A stretch of DNA of 64,000 bases. Source: Glaciecola sp. HTCC2999 (GTDB taxonomy: Bacteria; Pseudomonadota; Gammaproteobacteria; Enterobacterales; Alteromonadaceae). Within the stretch, counting starts at the first letter, position 1. Each line of letters starts with the position of its first letter. The translations under genes were made by a program, and so were the position numbers. Below the pieces are notes generated by a model. It was not told the DNA's origin, did no database searches, and saw only the letters and a list, made by a program, of their open reading frames with translations. The stretch lies in NCBI GenBank assembly GCA_949498985.1, contig CATECQ010000035.1:86501-150500 (forward strand), given 5' to 3'. This document shows, piece by piece, positions 19,782 to 30,737 of the stretch.

Positions 19782-20726
19782 TTAAGCTTGGTTCATACGT
19801 TCGGCAACATCGGCAATTAAACGACGCAACCAAATATGACCTGCATCATGATGTAACAATGCGCTCCATGCCATTTTTAAAGCAATTGGTGGAATATCAA
19901 ATGGCGGGGGAAGCACCACAAGTTCGGGATCATTTTTAAAAATCTTTGCCGCACGGCTTGGTAATGTCGCAATCAAGTTTTGAGTTTTTGCTAACTGGAG
20001 TGCTGCATGGTAATGTCGAGTAAATACTCGGATTTGTCGTTGTTTACCAATTTTAGTAAGCTCTGCATCAACCCAGCCTAGCTTTTGAACTTCATTAGGA
20101 TCAATCCCTACACCAATACCAAAGCCCGTTTTACTGACCCATATATGTTGCCCTGACAAATAAGCGTCTAAGTTGAAATTTTTAATACGCGGGTTATCTT
20201 TATTTAATACGCAGGCAAATTGATCATACCAAATAACTTTTTGGTGAAATGACAACGGCAATTCATCAAACCGGTTAATGGCCATGTCGACTCGACCTTG
20301 TTCAACATCATGAAAAGTCACATCTGAGGGGGTGATCAAATCTAGGGTGATATTAGGCGCTTTGAAATTAAGCTCTTCAATGAGTTCTAATAACAACGTT
20401 GACTCTGCATAGTCAGACGTCATGATCCTAAAAGTACGGGTGGACGTTTCTGGATTAAATTCAGTTTCCGGTTGAATGGATGATTCTAATTTACTTAACA
20501 CATCACGGATAGTTGGCTGTAGTTCTAATGCACGCTTGGTTGGTGTCATGCCATCACTGGTTCGCACCAATAATGGATCTTTAAATAAATCACGTAATCG
20601 TTTTAACCCGTTACTCATTGCCGGTTGAGTAATACTTAGCTGGTTAGCCGCTTTAGTCACACTGCCTTCACGTAACAGTACATCTAAATATACCAATAAA
20701 TTTAAGTCAATTTTCGCAATATTCAT
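19782..20726 (-). CDS. LysR family transcriptional regulator
   Basis: HTH: LNLLVYLDVLLREGSVTKAANQLSITQPAMSNGLKRLRDLFKDPLLVR; LysR substrate-binding domain. Confidence 0.93.
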   Translation of the reverse strand: MNIAKIDLNLLVYLDVLLREGSVTKAANQLSITQPAMSNGLKRLRDLFKDPLLVRTSDGMTPTKRALELQPTIRDVLSKLESSIQPETEFNPETSTRTFRIMTSDYAESTLLLELIEELNFKAPNITLDLITPSDVTFHDVEQGRVDMAINRFDELPLSFHQKVIWYDQFACVLNKDNPRIKNFNLDAYLSGQHIWVSKTGFGIGVGIDPNEVQKLGWVDAELTKIGKQRQIRVFTRHYHAALQLAKTQNLIATLPSRAAKIFKNDPELVVLPPPFDIPPIALKMAWSALLHHDAGHIWLRRLIADVAERMNQA

Positions 20727-20856
20727 GGGGCGATTACCTATCCTTTGTAGAGATACCATTATAAACAGTATTAATTTAAATGTATTACGATATTAGTCTA
20801 ATGAATATGATGTTTAAAATATACCTGACATTCAATTGATAAACAATAAAGGCATA

Positions 20857-20881
20857 AAAAACCCAGCATAAGCTGGGTTTT
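20857..20881 (-). terminator. Rho-independent terminator downstream of aceA
   Basis: AAAACCCAGC...GCTGGGTTTT hairpin. Confidence 0.75.
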
Positions 20882-20905
20882 GATACGGATAAATCGTGAC
20901 TAATA

Positions 20906-22498
20906 TTAGTCGAATTGATTCATTGTATTATCTTCACCAGACGCTTTTAATGCTTGGTCGCCTGAGAAGTATTCTTTGTGTGTATCACCTAAATCAGAAC
21001 CTGCCATTGCTTGGTGTTTTACACACGCTAAACCTTGACGTAATTCTTGGCGTTGAACACCTTTAACATACGCTAGCATACCTTGGTCACCGAAGTATCC
21101 TTTCGCTAAGTTATCAGTCGATAACGCAGCTGTATGGTATGTTGGTAATGTAATTAAGTGATGGAAGATCCCTGCTTCACGAGCTGCATCGGCTTGGAAA
21201 GTACGGACTTTTTCATCTGCTTCAGCGGCAAGTTCGGTCTCATCATATTCAACAGACATTAGGTTTGCACGATCATACGCGGATACGTCTTTACCTGCTT
21301 CGACCCATAAATCAAAGATTTGTTGACGGAAGTTTAATGTCCAGTTGAATGATGGTGAGTTATTATAAACGAGCTTTGCGTTCGGTACTGTTTCACGAAT
21401 GGCATTAACCATTTCAGCAATCTGACCTACGTGAGGCTTTTCAGTTTCAATCCATAATAAATCAGCGCCGTTTTGTAATGATGTAACACAGTCAAGTACA
21501 ACACGGTCAAAACCGGTGTTATCTTTAAACTTATATAAACCATTCGGTAAACGAACAGGCTTGACGATTTCGTTATTCAGTTTCATGACCGTATCGCCAT
21601 TTTTAAGCGCATTTAAATCATCAACCGCTGAAACTTCAAGGAAGGCGTTGTATTGTTCTGCTAAATCACCTTCATTGTTAGATACTGGGATTTTTTGGGT
21701 TAAACCAGCCCCTAATGAATCGGTACGAGCTACAATAACACCATCATCCACACCTAACTCTAGGAATGCATAACGTACTGCATTGATTTTGGCTAAGAAA
21801 TCTTCATGAGGAACGGTAACTTTACCGTCTTGGTGACCACATTGCTTAGCATCTGAAACTTGGTTTTCGATCTGGATACAACATGCACCCGCTTCGATCA
21901 TTTTCTTCGCTAATAAATAAGTCGCTTCTTCGTTACCAAAACCAGCATCAATATCGGCAATGATTGGAACAATATGTGTTTCGAAATTATCGATTTTAGC
22001 TTGAGCAGCCGCAACATCACCGCCGTTTTCTTTGGCTTTATCTAAATCGCTAAATAAATTACCTAATTCACGTGAATCGGCTTGACGAAGAAACGTATAT
22101 AATTCTTCGATTAATGCAGGTACAGATGTTTTTTCGTGCATTGACTGATCAGGAAGTGGACCAAACTCAGAGCGAAGTGCTGCAACCATCCAACCTGAAA
22201 GGTATAAATAAGATTTATCTGTTGTACCTTGATGCTTTTTCACGGCAAGCATTTTTTGTTGGCCAACAAAACCATGCCAGCAACCTAAAGACTGAGTGTA
22301 TTGCGCAGAATCAGCATCGTAATCAGCCATATCTTTACGCATGATACCTGCGGTATATTTTGCAATGTCTAAACCAGTCTTAAAACGGTTTTGTGCTTTC
22401 ATACGGGCAGCATATTCTGGGTTGATCGCGTTCCAAGCACTACCTTGTTCTTTAATTAATGCAGCAAATGCTGCTTGGTCTTGTTGATATTGAGACAT
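20906..22498 (-). CDS. aceA: Isocitrate lyase (long, about 530 aa form)
   Basis: GGDVAAAQAKIDNFE, DIDAGFGNEEATYLLAKKMIEAGACCIQIENQVSDAKQCGHQDGKV motifs. Confidence 0.96.
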   Translation of the reverse strand: MSQYQQDQAAFAALIKEQGSAWNAINPEYAARMKAQNRFKTGLDIAKYTAGIMRKDMADYDADSAQYTQSLGCWHGFVGQQKMLAVKKHQGTTDKSYLYLSGWMVAALRSEFGPLPDQSMHEKTSVPALIEELYTFLRQADSRELGNLFSDLDKAKENGGDVAAAQAKIDNFETHIVPIIADIDAGFGNEEATYLLAKKMIEAGACCIQIENQVSDAKQCGHQDGKVTVPHEDFLAKINAVRYAFLELGVDDGVIVARTDSLGAGLTQKIPVSNNEGDLAEQYNAFLEVSAVDDLNALKNGDTVMKLNNEIVKPVRLPNGLYKFKDNTGFDRVVLDCVTSLQNGADLLWIETEKPHVGQIAEMVNAIRETVPNAKLVYNNSPSFNWTLNFRQQIFDLWVEAGKDVSAYDRANLMSVEYDETELAAEADEKVRTFQADAAREAGIFHHLITLPTYHTAALSTDNLAKGYFGDQGMLAYVKGVQRQELRQGLACVKHQAMAGSDLGDTHKEYFSGDQALKASGEDNTMNQFD

Positions 22499-22950
22499 AG
22501 TCTTTATCCTTTATGTTGTGTGTAGGGTGTTGTGAATCATCATTAAATGAATGTTCACATCAGACCAATCCATATTAGGTCTCAGTACATAATAAATAAA
22601 ATCAATAATCTAGATTGCCTACATTTAATTTATGAATATCAAAGCATGATGATTATTCATATGTTGAATAACGCTATAAAATACATAAACACTGGTTTTA
22701 TATTGATAATAAAGGCGCGGCATAAGGCGAACGTCTTTTATCCTAAAGTCCTATATTTGGATAAAATTTATTCATAATATGAATGGTCGTGATGCATTTC
22801 ATTCATGAGGGGTGATCGGGTTAACGTTTGTTTTACATTTAAAGAGGCGGTTGTTGTCATAAAAGCTTCTCATATAAAAGATTGAACCCTTAGATTTCCA
22901 AGTTACAATGGACACTACGAACTCGTTATCAATTTTCAGGACGATTGCTC

Positions 22951-24306
22951 ATGAAATACCTGCCAATATTATCTGTAAGTGTGTGTGCGTTGTTATTATC
23001 GGCGTGCGTGATTGTGACGCCTGATATCACGGTGAATAAAAAAGAGGTTTTGGTAACGACCGAACGACCTAAAAATATCATTATGATTGTCGCAGACGGC
23101 ATGGGGCCTGCTTATACATCTGCATATCGATATTACGCTGATGATCCCTCTACGCCAAATCTAGATAATACCTTTTTTGATCAATGGCATATAGGTAACT
23201 CCTCTACCTATCCCGCTACCATATCTGGATTAGTGACTGATTCTGCAGCTAGTGCGACAGCTTTATCTGCAGGTGTGAAAAGTTACAATGGTGCGATTGG
23301 GCTAGATGTCAACAAACAGCCTGTCACAACGGTACTGCATCGGGCTAAATCTAAAGGGATGAAAACAGGGCTTGCGGTCACCTCGCAAATTGTCCATGCC
23401 ACGCCAGCAGCTTATGTCGCTCATAATGAAAGTCGTCGTAATTATAATGCTATCGCAGATAGTTTCTTTGATGATCGGTTAAACGGTCAATTCAAAGTGG
23501 ATGTCATGTTGGGTGGAGGAACTGATTACTTTATCCGTGAAGACCGCGATTTAACTGCAGAGTTTCGTGCTGAAGGTTATCAATATATTGATGAGTATGC
23601 TCAGCTTAAGAGCTTGGATACAAAAGGTGGCGCGTTAGGTTTATTTGCACCAACAGGTTTACCTTGGGCAGCTGATGATACTAACCCTTTGCGTTTAAAA
23701 GACATGACACAAACGGCGATACGTTTACTTGAAAATTCGCAAGGTTACTTTTTGTTATTGGAGGCCAGTCAAGTAGATTGGGCCGGTCATGGCCGTGACA
23801 TTCATTCTGCTATGGCTGAGATGCATGATTTACATGTCATGTTGGAATGGTTAGCTGAATACCAACAAGACCATCCAGATACATTAATTGTGATGACGGC
23901 AGATCATAGTACAGGTGGACTAACTTTAGGGGCGAATGGTGATTATCGTTGGGAGCCTCAAGCCTTGCATCGTATTATTCAATCAGTACCGAGTATGGTG
24001 GAGTTTATTAAAACGTCAGATTTATCCCCGCAACAACGTCTTGCGTATCTCCAATCAGCGTTACAATTTGAACTGACGGAGGAGGAAATTCAAGCGGTAT
24101 TTGCTATGGATATGAATGCAGAGAACCGTCCATTAGAAGCTGTTGTTAAAGCATTTATAGACCGAAAAACCAATACCGGCTGGACAACATGGGGGCATAC
24201 CGCTGTGGATGTGCAAGTGTTCGCTATAGGACCCGGCGCAAATCAATTCGCGGGGCACCAAGATAATACTGATATTGCTAAGTCTATTTTTAAACTGTTG
24301 GATTAA
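22951..24306 (+). CDS. Alkaline phosphatase, lipoprotein
   Basis: Lipobox LLLSAC; MIVADGMGPAYTSAYR, TDSAASATALSAGVKSYNGAIG active site, TADHSTGG. Confidence 0.92.
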   Translation: MKYLPILSVSVCALLLSACVIVTPDITVNKKEVLVTTERPKNIIMIVADGMGPAYTSAYRYYADDPSTPNLDNTFFDQWHIGNSSTYPATISGLVTDSAASATALSAGVKSYNGAIGLDVNKQPVTTVLHRAKSKGMKTGLAVTSQIVHATPAAYVAHNESRRNYNAIADSFFDDRLNGQFKVDVMLGGGTDYFIREDRDLTAEFRAEGYQYIDEYAQLKSLDTKGGALGLFAPTGLPWAADDTNPLRLKDMTQTAIRLLENSQGYFLLLEASQVDWAGHGRDIHSAMAEMHDLHVMLEWLAEYQQDHPDTLIVMTADHSTGGLTLGANGDYRWEPQALHRIIQSVPSMVEFIKTSDLSPQQRLAYLQSALQFELTEEEIQAVFAMDMNAENRPLEAVVKAFIDRKTNTGWTTWGHTAVDVQVFAIGPGANQFAGHQDNTDIAKSIFKLLD

Positions 24307-25011
24307 TTATTGATTTAAAAACGTGTCAATATCTTCACCAGTCAGTTTTTTCATGTGCATGAAGATATACATGATTGCGGTAATGAGCATAATCATACTA
24401 GGGATGACGATAACTGGGTAACTCAGTGCAGTCATTCTACCCAGTTCTTCAGTGTAGGCTGTGGTACCAGGCTCAGACACGAGAATCCACTTAGCTAATA
24501 GATAGTTTAATGCTGAAGAAAGAAAAAACGATGCAGCGACGATGTAGTTACTGATATCGATTTTCTTTTCAAACTCGGTCATTTTATTTACACGGGTCAA
24601 TGATTCGTTCAATTTAGCCCAATTAATCATCGTTTCATTGAGCACCAGTACTTTGATAAGCGGTTTTTTCATGTAACGAGTCACTAGTACGGCGACCCCG
24701 ATTAATCCTGGGATTGCCGCCTCTTTTATCGCAATATATTCAGCTGGCAGTTTTAATAAACTGATTCCTCCAGTTAATAGTACACTGACAATGCCCAATA
24801 CCGAGAAGAAATTCACTTTTCGGGTTTGGTATAATTCGTATAGGCCATAACCTAAAGGGAAGGCTAACGCGATAGCGATACTCCATAACGGGCCTAAATA
24901 TTCAGGCTTACTAGCGTAGCTCATGATCACTACAGGAATAATGATATTGAACGCTAAATTGGCTAACATATTGTCTTGTTTGGGTTTGATTGGGTCCGAA
25001 GAGTAGGACAT
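24307..25011 (-). CDS. VC0807 family integral membrane protein
   Basis: Multiple TM helices; ANLAFNIIIPVVIMSYAS...PEYLGPLWSIAIALAFPLGYGLYEL pattern. Confidence 0.7.
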   Translation of the reverse strand: MSYSSDPIKPKQDNMLANLAFNIIIPVVIMSYASKPEYLGPLWSIAIALAFPLGYGLYELYQTRKVNFFSVLGIVSVLLTGGISLLKLPAEYIAIKEAAIPGLIGVAVLVTRYMKKPLIKVLVLNETMINWAKLNESLTRVNKMTEFEKKIDISNYIVAASFFLSSALNYLLAKWILVSEPGTTAYTEELGRMTALSYPVIVIPSMIMLITAIMYIFMHMKKLTGEDIDTFLNQ

Positions 25012-25045
25012 GAATATGATTTCCTGTTGAATTATCGCGTTGAGT

Positions 25046-26215
25046 TTATTCTAAAATAATATGAGGAACAAACCGAGAGCTGTCTTGTGTTATTAAGCTG
25101 TTATCTTCACGTATTGAGATGCCTGCTGGCATATCATTGACTAACCAAGAACCTATTAAGGTATAGTGATTACCAAATTTGGGGAGCGCATGAAACTGCT
25201 GAAAAATCACTCCTTCATCGCCATATTGCCCCCCTGTTTGGGCGATAACCTCATTATTATCAATGATCATAATATTAGCGCCTTCGCGCGAAAAAATAGG
25301 CTTCTTGACCCATTTTCCGGATTTGTCGACGTGCTTTAAATCTTTGTGCAAGTAGCTTGGCAGAAGGTTCGGGTGATGAGTAAAGCGCGACCATAATAAT
25401 GGCATTAGGGCTTTATTAGACAGTACACATTTCCATAATGGCTCTACCCATTGAGTGGCAGAATAGGCTGCTATTTCACCAAACTCTTCCTTGAGCATAA
25501 ATTCCCACGGATAGAGTTTAAAAGCACTATTGATCGGCATATCGTTTAAATCAACAAAGCGATGCGTCTCGGTAATGCCAATATCGTCAATATAGATAAA
25601 GGGAGTGTCTAATCCTGCTTGTGCCGCACAGTCTTGTAAATATTGAACTGTACCTCGATCCTCATCTGAATCTTGACAACAACTAAAGTACATTTCTTTT
25701 TGCTGGTGAAGATTGGCGATATCTCGAAAACGCATAATAAGCTTTTCTTGCAGCGAATTAAATTGGTCTGCAGCTTGAGGTAATTGACCATTATCGACAC
25801 ATTGCTCTAACCATAGCCATTGCCAAAAACCCGATTCATACAAACTTGTGGGAGTGTCAGCATTATTTTCAAGTAATTTTGCGGGTCCCGTTCCGTCATA
25901 TACTAAATCTAAACGTGAATATAATGACGGTTGGCGTTGTTGCCAGGCATCACAAACAGCCTCATGAAAGGCTTGAGGAATACAAAAGTCGGTTAATAAT
26001 TGAGGAGATTGCACAACTTCGTCCACCACATGCAAACACATCTCATGCAGCTCTTGGGTCGGATCTTCAATATCACGTTCGATTTGTTCTAGCGTAAACT
26101 GATAATAGGCACTTTCATCCCAATAAGGCTCACCTTTAATCGTGTGAAAGTGAAAACCATATTCTTGGGCGAGTGATTGCCAATGCTTTCGGGGGGCAAT
26201 ATCTCGCCTTAGCAT
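25046..26215 (-). CDS. Glutathionylspermidine synthase-like ATP-grasp protein (YgiC/YjfC family)
   Basis: MLRRDIAPRKHWQSLAQEYGF, LVYDGTGPAKLLENNADTPTSLYE, KKPIFSREGANI, SRFVPHIIL motifs; no CHAP amidase domain. Confidence 0.92.
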   Translation of the reverse strand: MLRRDIAPRKHWQSLAQEYGFHFHTIKGEPYWDESAYYQFTLEQIERDIEDPTQELHEMCLHVVDEVVQSPQLLTDFCIPQAFHEAVCDAWQQRQPSLYSRLDLVYDGTGPAKLLENNADTPTSLYESGFWQWLWLEQCVDNGQLPQAADQFNSLQEKLIMRFRDIANLHQQKEMYFSCCQDSDEDRGTVQYLQDCAAQAGLDTPFIYIDDIGITETHRFVDLNDMPINSAFKLYPWEFMLKEEFGEIAAYSATQWVEPLWKCVLSNKALMPLLWSRFTHHPNLLPSYLHKDLKHVDKSGKWVKKPIFSREGANIMIIDNNEVIAQTGGQYGDEGVIFQQFHALPKFGNHYTLIGSWLVNDMPAGISIREDNSLITQDSSRFVPHIILE

Positions 26216-26218
26216 AAC

Positions 26219-26830
26219 TTATCCACCAAAACTTCTGAAACTCGAGGAGCGAGCGACACTTTTACCAAAGCCACCGCGTTTGACTGTTCGATTCACTGTC
26301 GGTTTCTTCTTAAAATCAGAAGGGTAAACTTTGGCATCGCGTCGTCCTAAATTACCAAAGTCTTTACCGCTAGCATTAAACCAACGCCCACGAAACACAG
26401 ACCGGCGTGCATAAGAGGTGAACATGGGTTGGCTGTAGTAGCGGCGTTGATTATTACCAAAACCATTCACCACTCGGCTCATCATGTAACCCGCCATGAA
26501 GGGCATAAAGAAACTACTGCTTTGGTTAGACACGTATTCACAGTTGTCTTGTCCAAACTCAAATTCACAGTCGCCTTCGCTTACAAACTTAGGACTAGTT
26601 CGTAAAGCTTCATCCTTTGCTTCTTGGTATGCGCTGGTACATTCTTGCATGTAATTCGGGTTCTCACTCGCGCATTCATCAATACTGGTATAAATCGAGG
26701 CGAGCTCAGGTTCCTCGCCACAAGCACTTAAAAACATCGCGCCAATACACACGGTAAGTGGTTTGACGGCAAACCATTTGCGCATTTGTGGTAGGGCAAT
26801 TGAAGCAGACCGTTTGAGTTGATTCATCAT
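26219..26830 (-). CDS. DUF1190 (YgiB-like) lipoprotein-like protein
   Basis: Lipobox-like MFLSAC; Cys-containing YTSIDECASENPNYMQEC...DCEFEFGQDNCE; basic Gly/Ser/Arg-rich C-terminus; 3 bp from the ATP-grasp start. Confidence 0.85.
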   Translation of the reverse strand: MMNQLKRSASIALPQMRKWFAVKPLTVCIGAMFLSACGEEPELASIYTSIDECASENPNYMQECTSAYQEAKDEALRTSPKFVSEGDCEFEFGQDNCEYVSNQSSSFFMPFMAGYMMSRVVNGFGNNQRRYYSQPMFTSYARRSVFRGRWFNASGKDFGNLGRRDAKVYPSDFKKKPTVNRTVKRGGFGKSVARSSSFRSFGG

Positions 26831-26843
26831 GAACTCCTGTGAA

Positions 26844-27260
26844 CTAATACGTCATGCAAGCAGCATTGAGCAAGCCTACTGCAATTGAGACTGCAGCAAG
26901 CATAATACCAGCGGATACTTCATTTTGTTCGATGCGTTCTGCAATTTTAGGCATAAAAGTAAAGCGTAATAACAAAAATGCTAAGCACTGAGCAACGAGT
27001 GCAACAATGGCCCAGATGATAAAATCAGTCAATGCGACTGCGTTTGCTGCGGCACCCGATAAAGCGATTGCAAAGCCGATTAACGCACCACCAAAAGCAA
27101 TGGCTGCGGCAGTAGATTGTTGCTCTTTAATCAGCATCCATTCGTCATGGGGAGTCACTTTGCTGTAGATGACTTTAAACACTAAAAGCAACAGCAATGC
27201 GACAGCAAAATATAAGACAAAGTCGCCCAGTCCGGCAATAGAGTTTAAAAATGTATCCAT
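26844..27260 (-). CDS. DUF350 (YjfL-like) membrane protein
   Basis: Hydrophobic repeat protein with TPHDEWMLIKEQQSTAAAIAFGGALIGFAIALSGA. Confidence 0.88.
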   Translation of the reverse strand: MDTFLNSIAGLGDFVLYFAVALLLLLVFKVIYSKVTPHDEWMLIKEQQSTAAAIAFGGALIGFAIALSGAAANAVALTDFIIWAIVALVAQCLAFLLLRFTFMPKIAERIEQNEVSAGIMLAAVSIAVGLLNAACMTY

Positions 27261-27272
27261 AAAAACAGTTCC

Positions 27273-28322
27273 TTATTGAAATGATAACCAGTTAAATTCA
27301 TTAATACGCCGTGCAGCTATATAAAAAATGCGATCACCTGGTTTGACGTGGGCATTAAAATCAGGATTCACATGAATATTATGATCGTCATGGTCTGTGG
27401 CAAAGCCAACAAATATGGCATTGTGGTGTTTTTTTAGTCCTAGGAATAAATGCTCTACTAGCATGGTGCTGGCATTATCAGGCACTACCACTGAGTATTG
27501 TTCTTGACCGGCATTCACACTTAATAAGTCATGATGCAGTAGGCTGGAGCCTGGATCAAATGCTGATTTCACGAGGAGTTCAACGGCAACACTAGGCGTG
27601 CACTCAACATTGGGGCAATGGTCTTTGAGTAATCCGACTAAGCTTTCATCATTAAAATACGCCACTATATGTGCTTTTGGATTACGTTTAGCACAGTATA
27701 ATGCGCAGGTCATCGTAATATCATCATCAGGATTATCAATTAAAATGGTTTTTGCTTCGCCCACATTGGCACGATTCATATCTTCGTCACGATTAAACGA
27801 ACTGACTTTTACAAATTCTATCTGACCGGGTAAGGGGTTAGTTATGTCTTTTTTAACACAGAGCATTATTTCCGCTTTGACCGTATTTTGAGCGTTTTCT
27901 TTGATTAATAGATTAAGTAGCTGCAGGGTACGTTCCCCATTCCAGCCAATAATCAAAATGTGTTGTTCATTCATGTGATTATTTAATCCTTTATTATTTT
28001 TGTGCCATTTGAAAGATATCCAAGTTGCAATTCGCCCTACAATAAGAGCAAAAATACTCAAACCCACAGGGATAATGTAAAGTGCAACGACTAATTTGCC
28101 GGCAAAAGTGCTGGGTGAAAAATCACCATATCCAACGGTTGAGCCCGTCACGATTAACCAATACACAAAGTCGACAGGATGAGTCAGAGCGGTTTCACCG
28201 GTCGCCAGTAATAGTCCCCATGATGATAATCCATATATGAATAGTAATATGACGATGGTATACCACTGGGTGTCTGAAAAGTAATGAAGCAGCTTTTTCT
28301 TAAGCTTGTGCCAAGTCAGCAT
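27273..28322 (-). CDS. Two-TM potassium channel with C-terminal RCK/TrkA-N-like domain
   Basis: Selectivity filter STVGYGDFSP; Rossmann-like region ILIIGWNGERTLQLLNLL. Confidence 0.9.
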   Translation of the reverse strand: MLTWHKLKKKLLHYFSDTQWYTIVILLFIYGLSSWGLLLATGETALTHPVDFVYWLIVTGSTVGYGDFSPSTFAGKLVVALYIIPVGLSIFALIVGRIATWISFKWHKNNKGLNNHMNEQHILIIGWNGERTLQLLNLLIKENAQNTVKAEIMLCVKKDITNPLPGQIEFVKVSSFNRDEDMNRANVGEAKTILIDNPDDDITMTCALYCAKRNPKAHIVAYFNDESLVGLLKDHCPNVECTPSVAVELLVKSAFDPGSSLLHHDLLSVNAGQEQYSVVVPDNASTMLVEHLFLGLKKHHNAIFVGFATDHDDHNIHVNPDFNAHVKPGDRIFYIAARRINEFNWLSFQ

Positions 28323-28480
28323 TCAGAGTCCTATGTATTATTGTTTTGTTTATTAAGAGATATTAGTAGTTGGAAATCAAGATATTTTATGTTTAAAACA
28401 AAATAGTGAGCAAAATTTGTCACGTTATTTAGCTATTATGTACAATGACCCTATCTTAGCAAATAATAATTACGATACTC

Positions 28481-29521
28481 ATGAAAACCTCTGATTTTGG
28501 CTTTACTCTGCCCGAACATCTCATTGCGAAATATCCCACACAACAGCGCTCAGCGTCACGCTTATTACATTTAGACGGGAAAACAGGGGCAGTGAATCAC
28601 TACCAATTTATGCAGATGGTGCAATTTGTTGAACCAGGTGATTTACTGGTGTTTAACAATACACGAGTCATTCCTGCTCGGTTACTTGGTCAAAAATCCA
28701 CCGGTGGGAAAATAGAAGTGTTGGTCGAAAGAATGCTTGATGAACATCGTGTCCTTGCCCATATCAAATCGAGTAAATCTCCGAAAACAGGTGCAAAACT
28801 CATTTTAGAAAATGTCATAGAAGCCACGATGCTCGGGCGTCACGGTGCATTATTTGAACTTGAGTTTAGTGGTGATAAAAGTGTATTAAGCTTACTCGAA
28901 GCGCACGGGCATATGCCATTGCCGCCTTATATTGATCGGCCGGATGAGGACGGAGATAAAGAGCGCTACCAAACGGTATATAATGAAAAGCCAGGTGCAG
29001 TGGCCGCTCCAACGGCCGGTTTACATTTTGATGATGAAATCCTCGCTCAAATAAAAAATAAAGGCGTACAGGTTGAATTTGTGACCTTACATGTAGGTGC
29101 AGGAACATTTCAACCCGTCAAAGTCGACAATGTAGAAGACCATACTATGCATGCCGAATATGCTGAAGTGCCAGAGACAGTCATCCAAGCTATAAAGGAT
29201 ACAAAAGCCGCAGGTAAACGAGTTATTGCGGTAGGGACCACATCAATGCGTTCCTTAGAATCAGCAGCGAAAAAAGCGAATGCAACGAATGAGTTAATTG
29301 TGCCGTTTTATGAGGACACCGATATATTCATTTACCCAGGGTTTGAGTTTAAAGTAGTTGATGCCATGTTCACTAATTTTCACTTACCAGAGTCAACCCT
29401 GATGATGCTAATCAGTGCTTTGGCAGGTAAAGAAAATGTCATGCATGCATACGCTGAAGCTATTGCACATGAATATCGCTTTTTTAGCTATGGTGACTCG
29501 ATGTTTATCGAAAAATCATAA
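28481..29521 (+). CDS. queA: tRNA preQ1(34) S-adenosylmethionine ribosyltransferase-isomerase
   Basis: [45 protein letters not shown]. Confidence 0.97.
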   Translation: MKTSDFGFTLPEHLIAKYPTQQRSASRLLHLDGKTGAVNHYQFMQMVQFVEPGDLLVFNNTRVIPARLLGQKSTGGKIEVLVERMLDEHRVLAHIKSSKSPKTGAKLILENVIEATMLGRHGALFELEFSGDKSVLSLLEAHGHMPLPPYIDRPDEDGDKERYQTVYNEKPGAVAAPTAGLHFDDEILAQIKNKGVQVEFVTLHVGAGTFQPVKVDNVEDHTMHAEYAEVPETVIQAIKDTKAAGKRVIAVGTTSMRSLESAAKKANATNELIVPFYEDTDIFIYPGFEFKVVDAMFTNFHLPESTLMMLISALAGKENVMHAYAEAIAHEYRFFSYGDSMFIEKS

Positions 29522-29569
29522 GGTGTGCAACCGATTTTAGTTTGCTATAATGCGCGCCAATATTGATAA

Positions 29570-30712
<1,143 letters not shown>

Positions 30713-30737
30713 ATTAACTTACTATTAAGGAAAACTT

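Noticed and set aside
22547-22777. 76-aa plus-strand ORF in the aceA upstream region
   Set aside because: AT-rich promoter region full of dyads; no recognisable protein features
22854-22873. Possible Pho box upstream of alkaline phosphatase (TTGTCAT...TTCTCAT)
   Set aside because: Repeats are degenerate and spaced 13 bp apart instead of the expected 11; too weak to call
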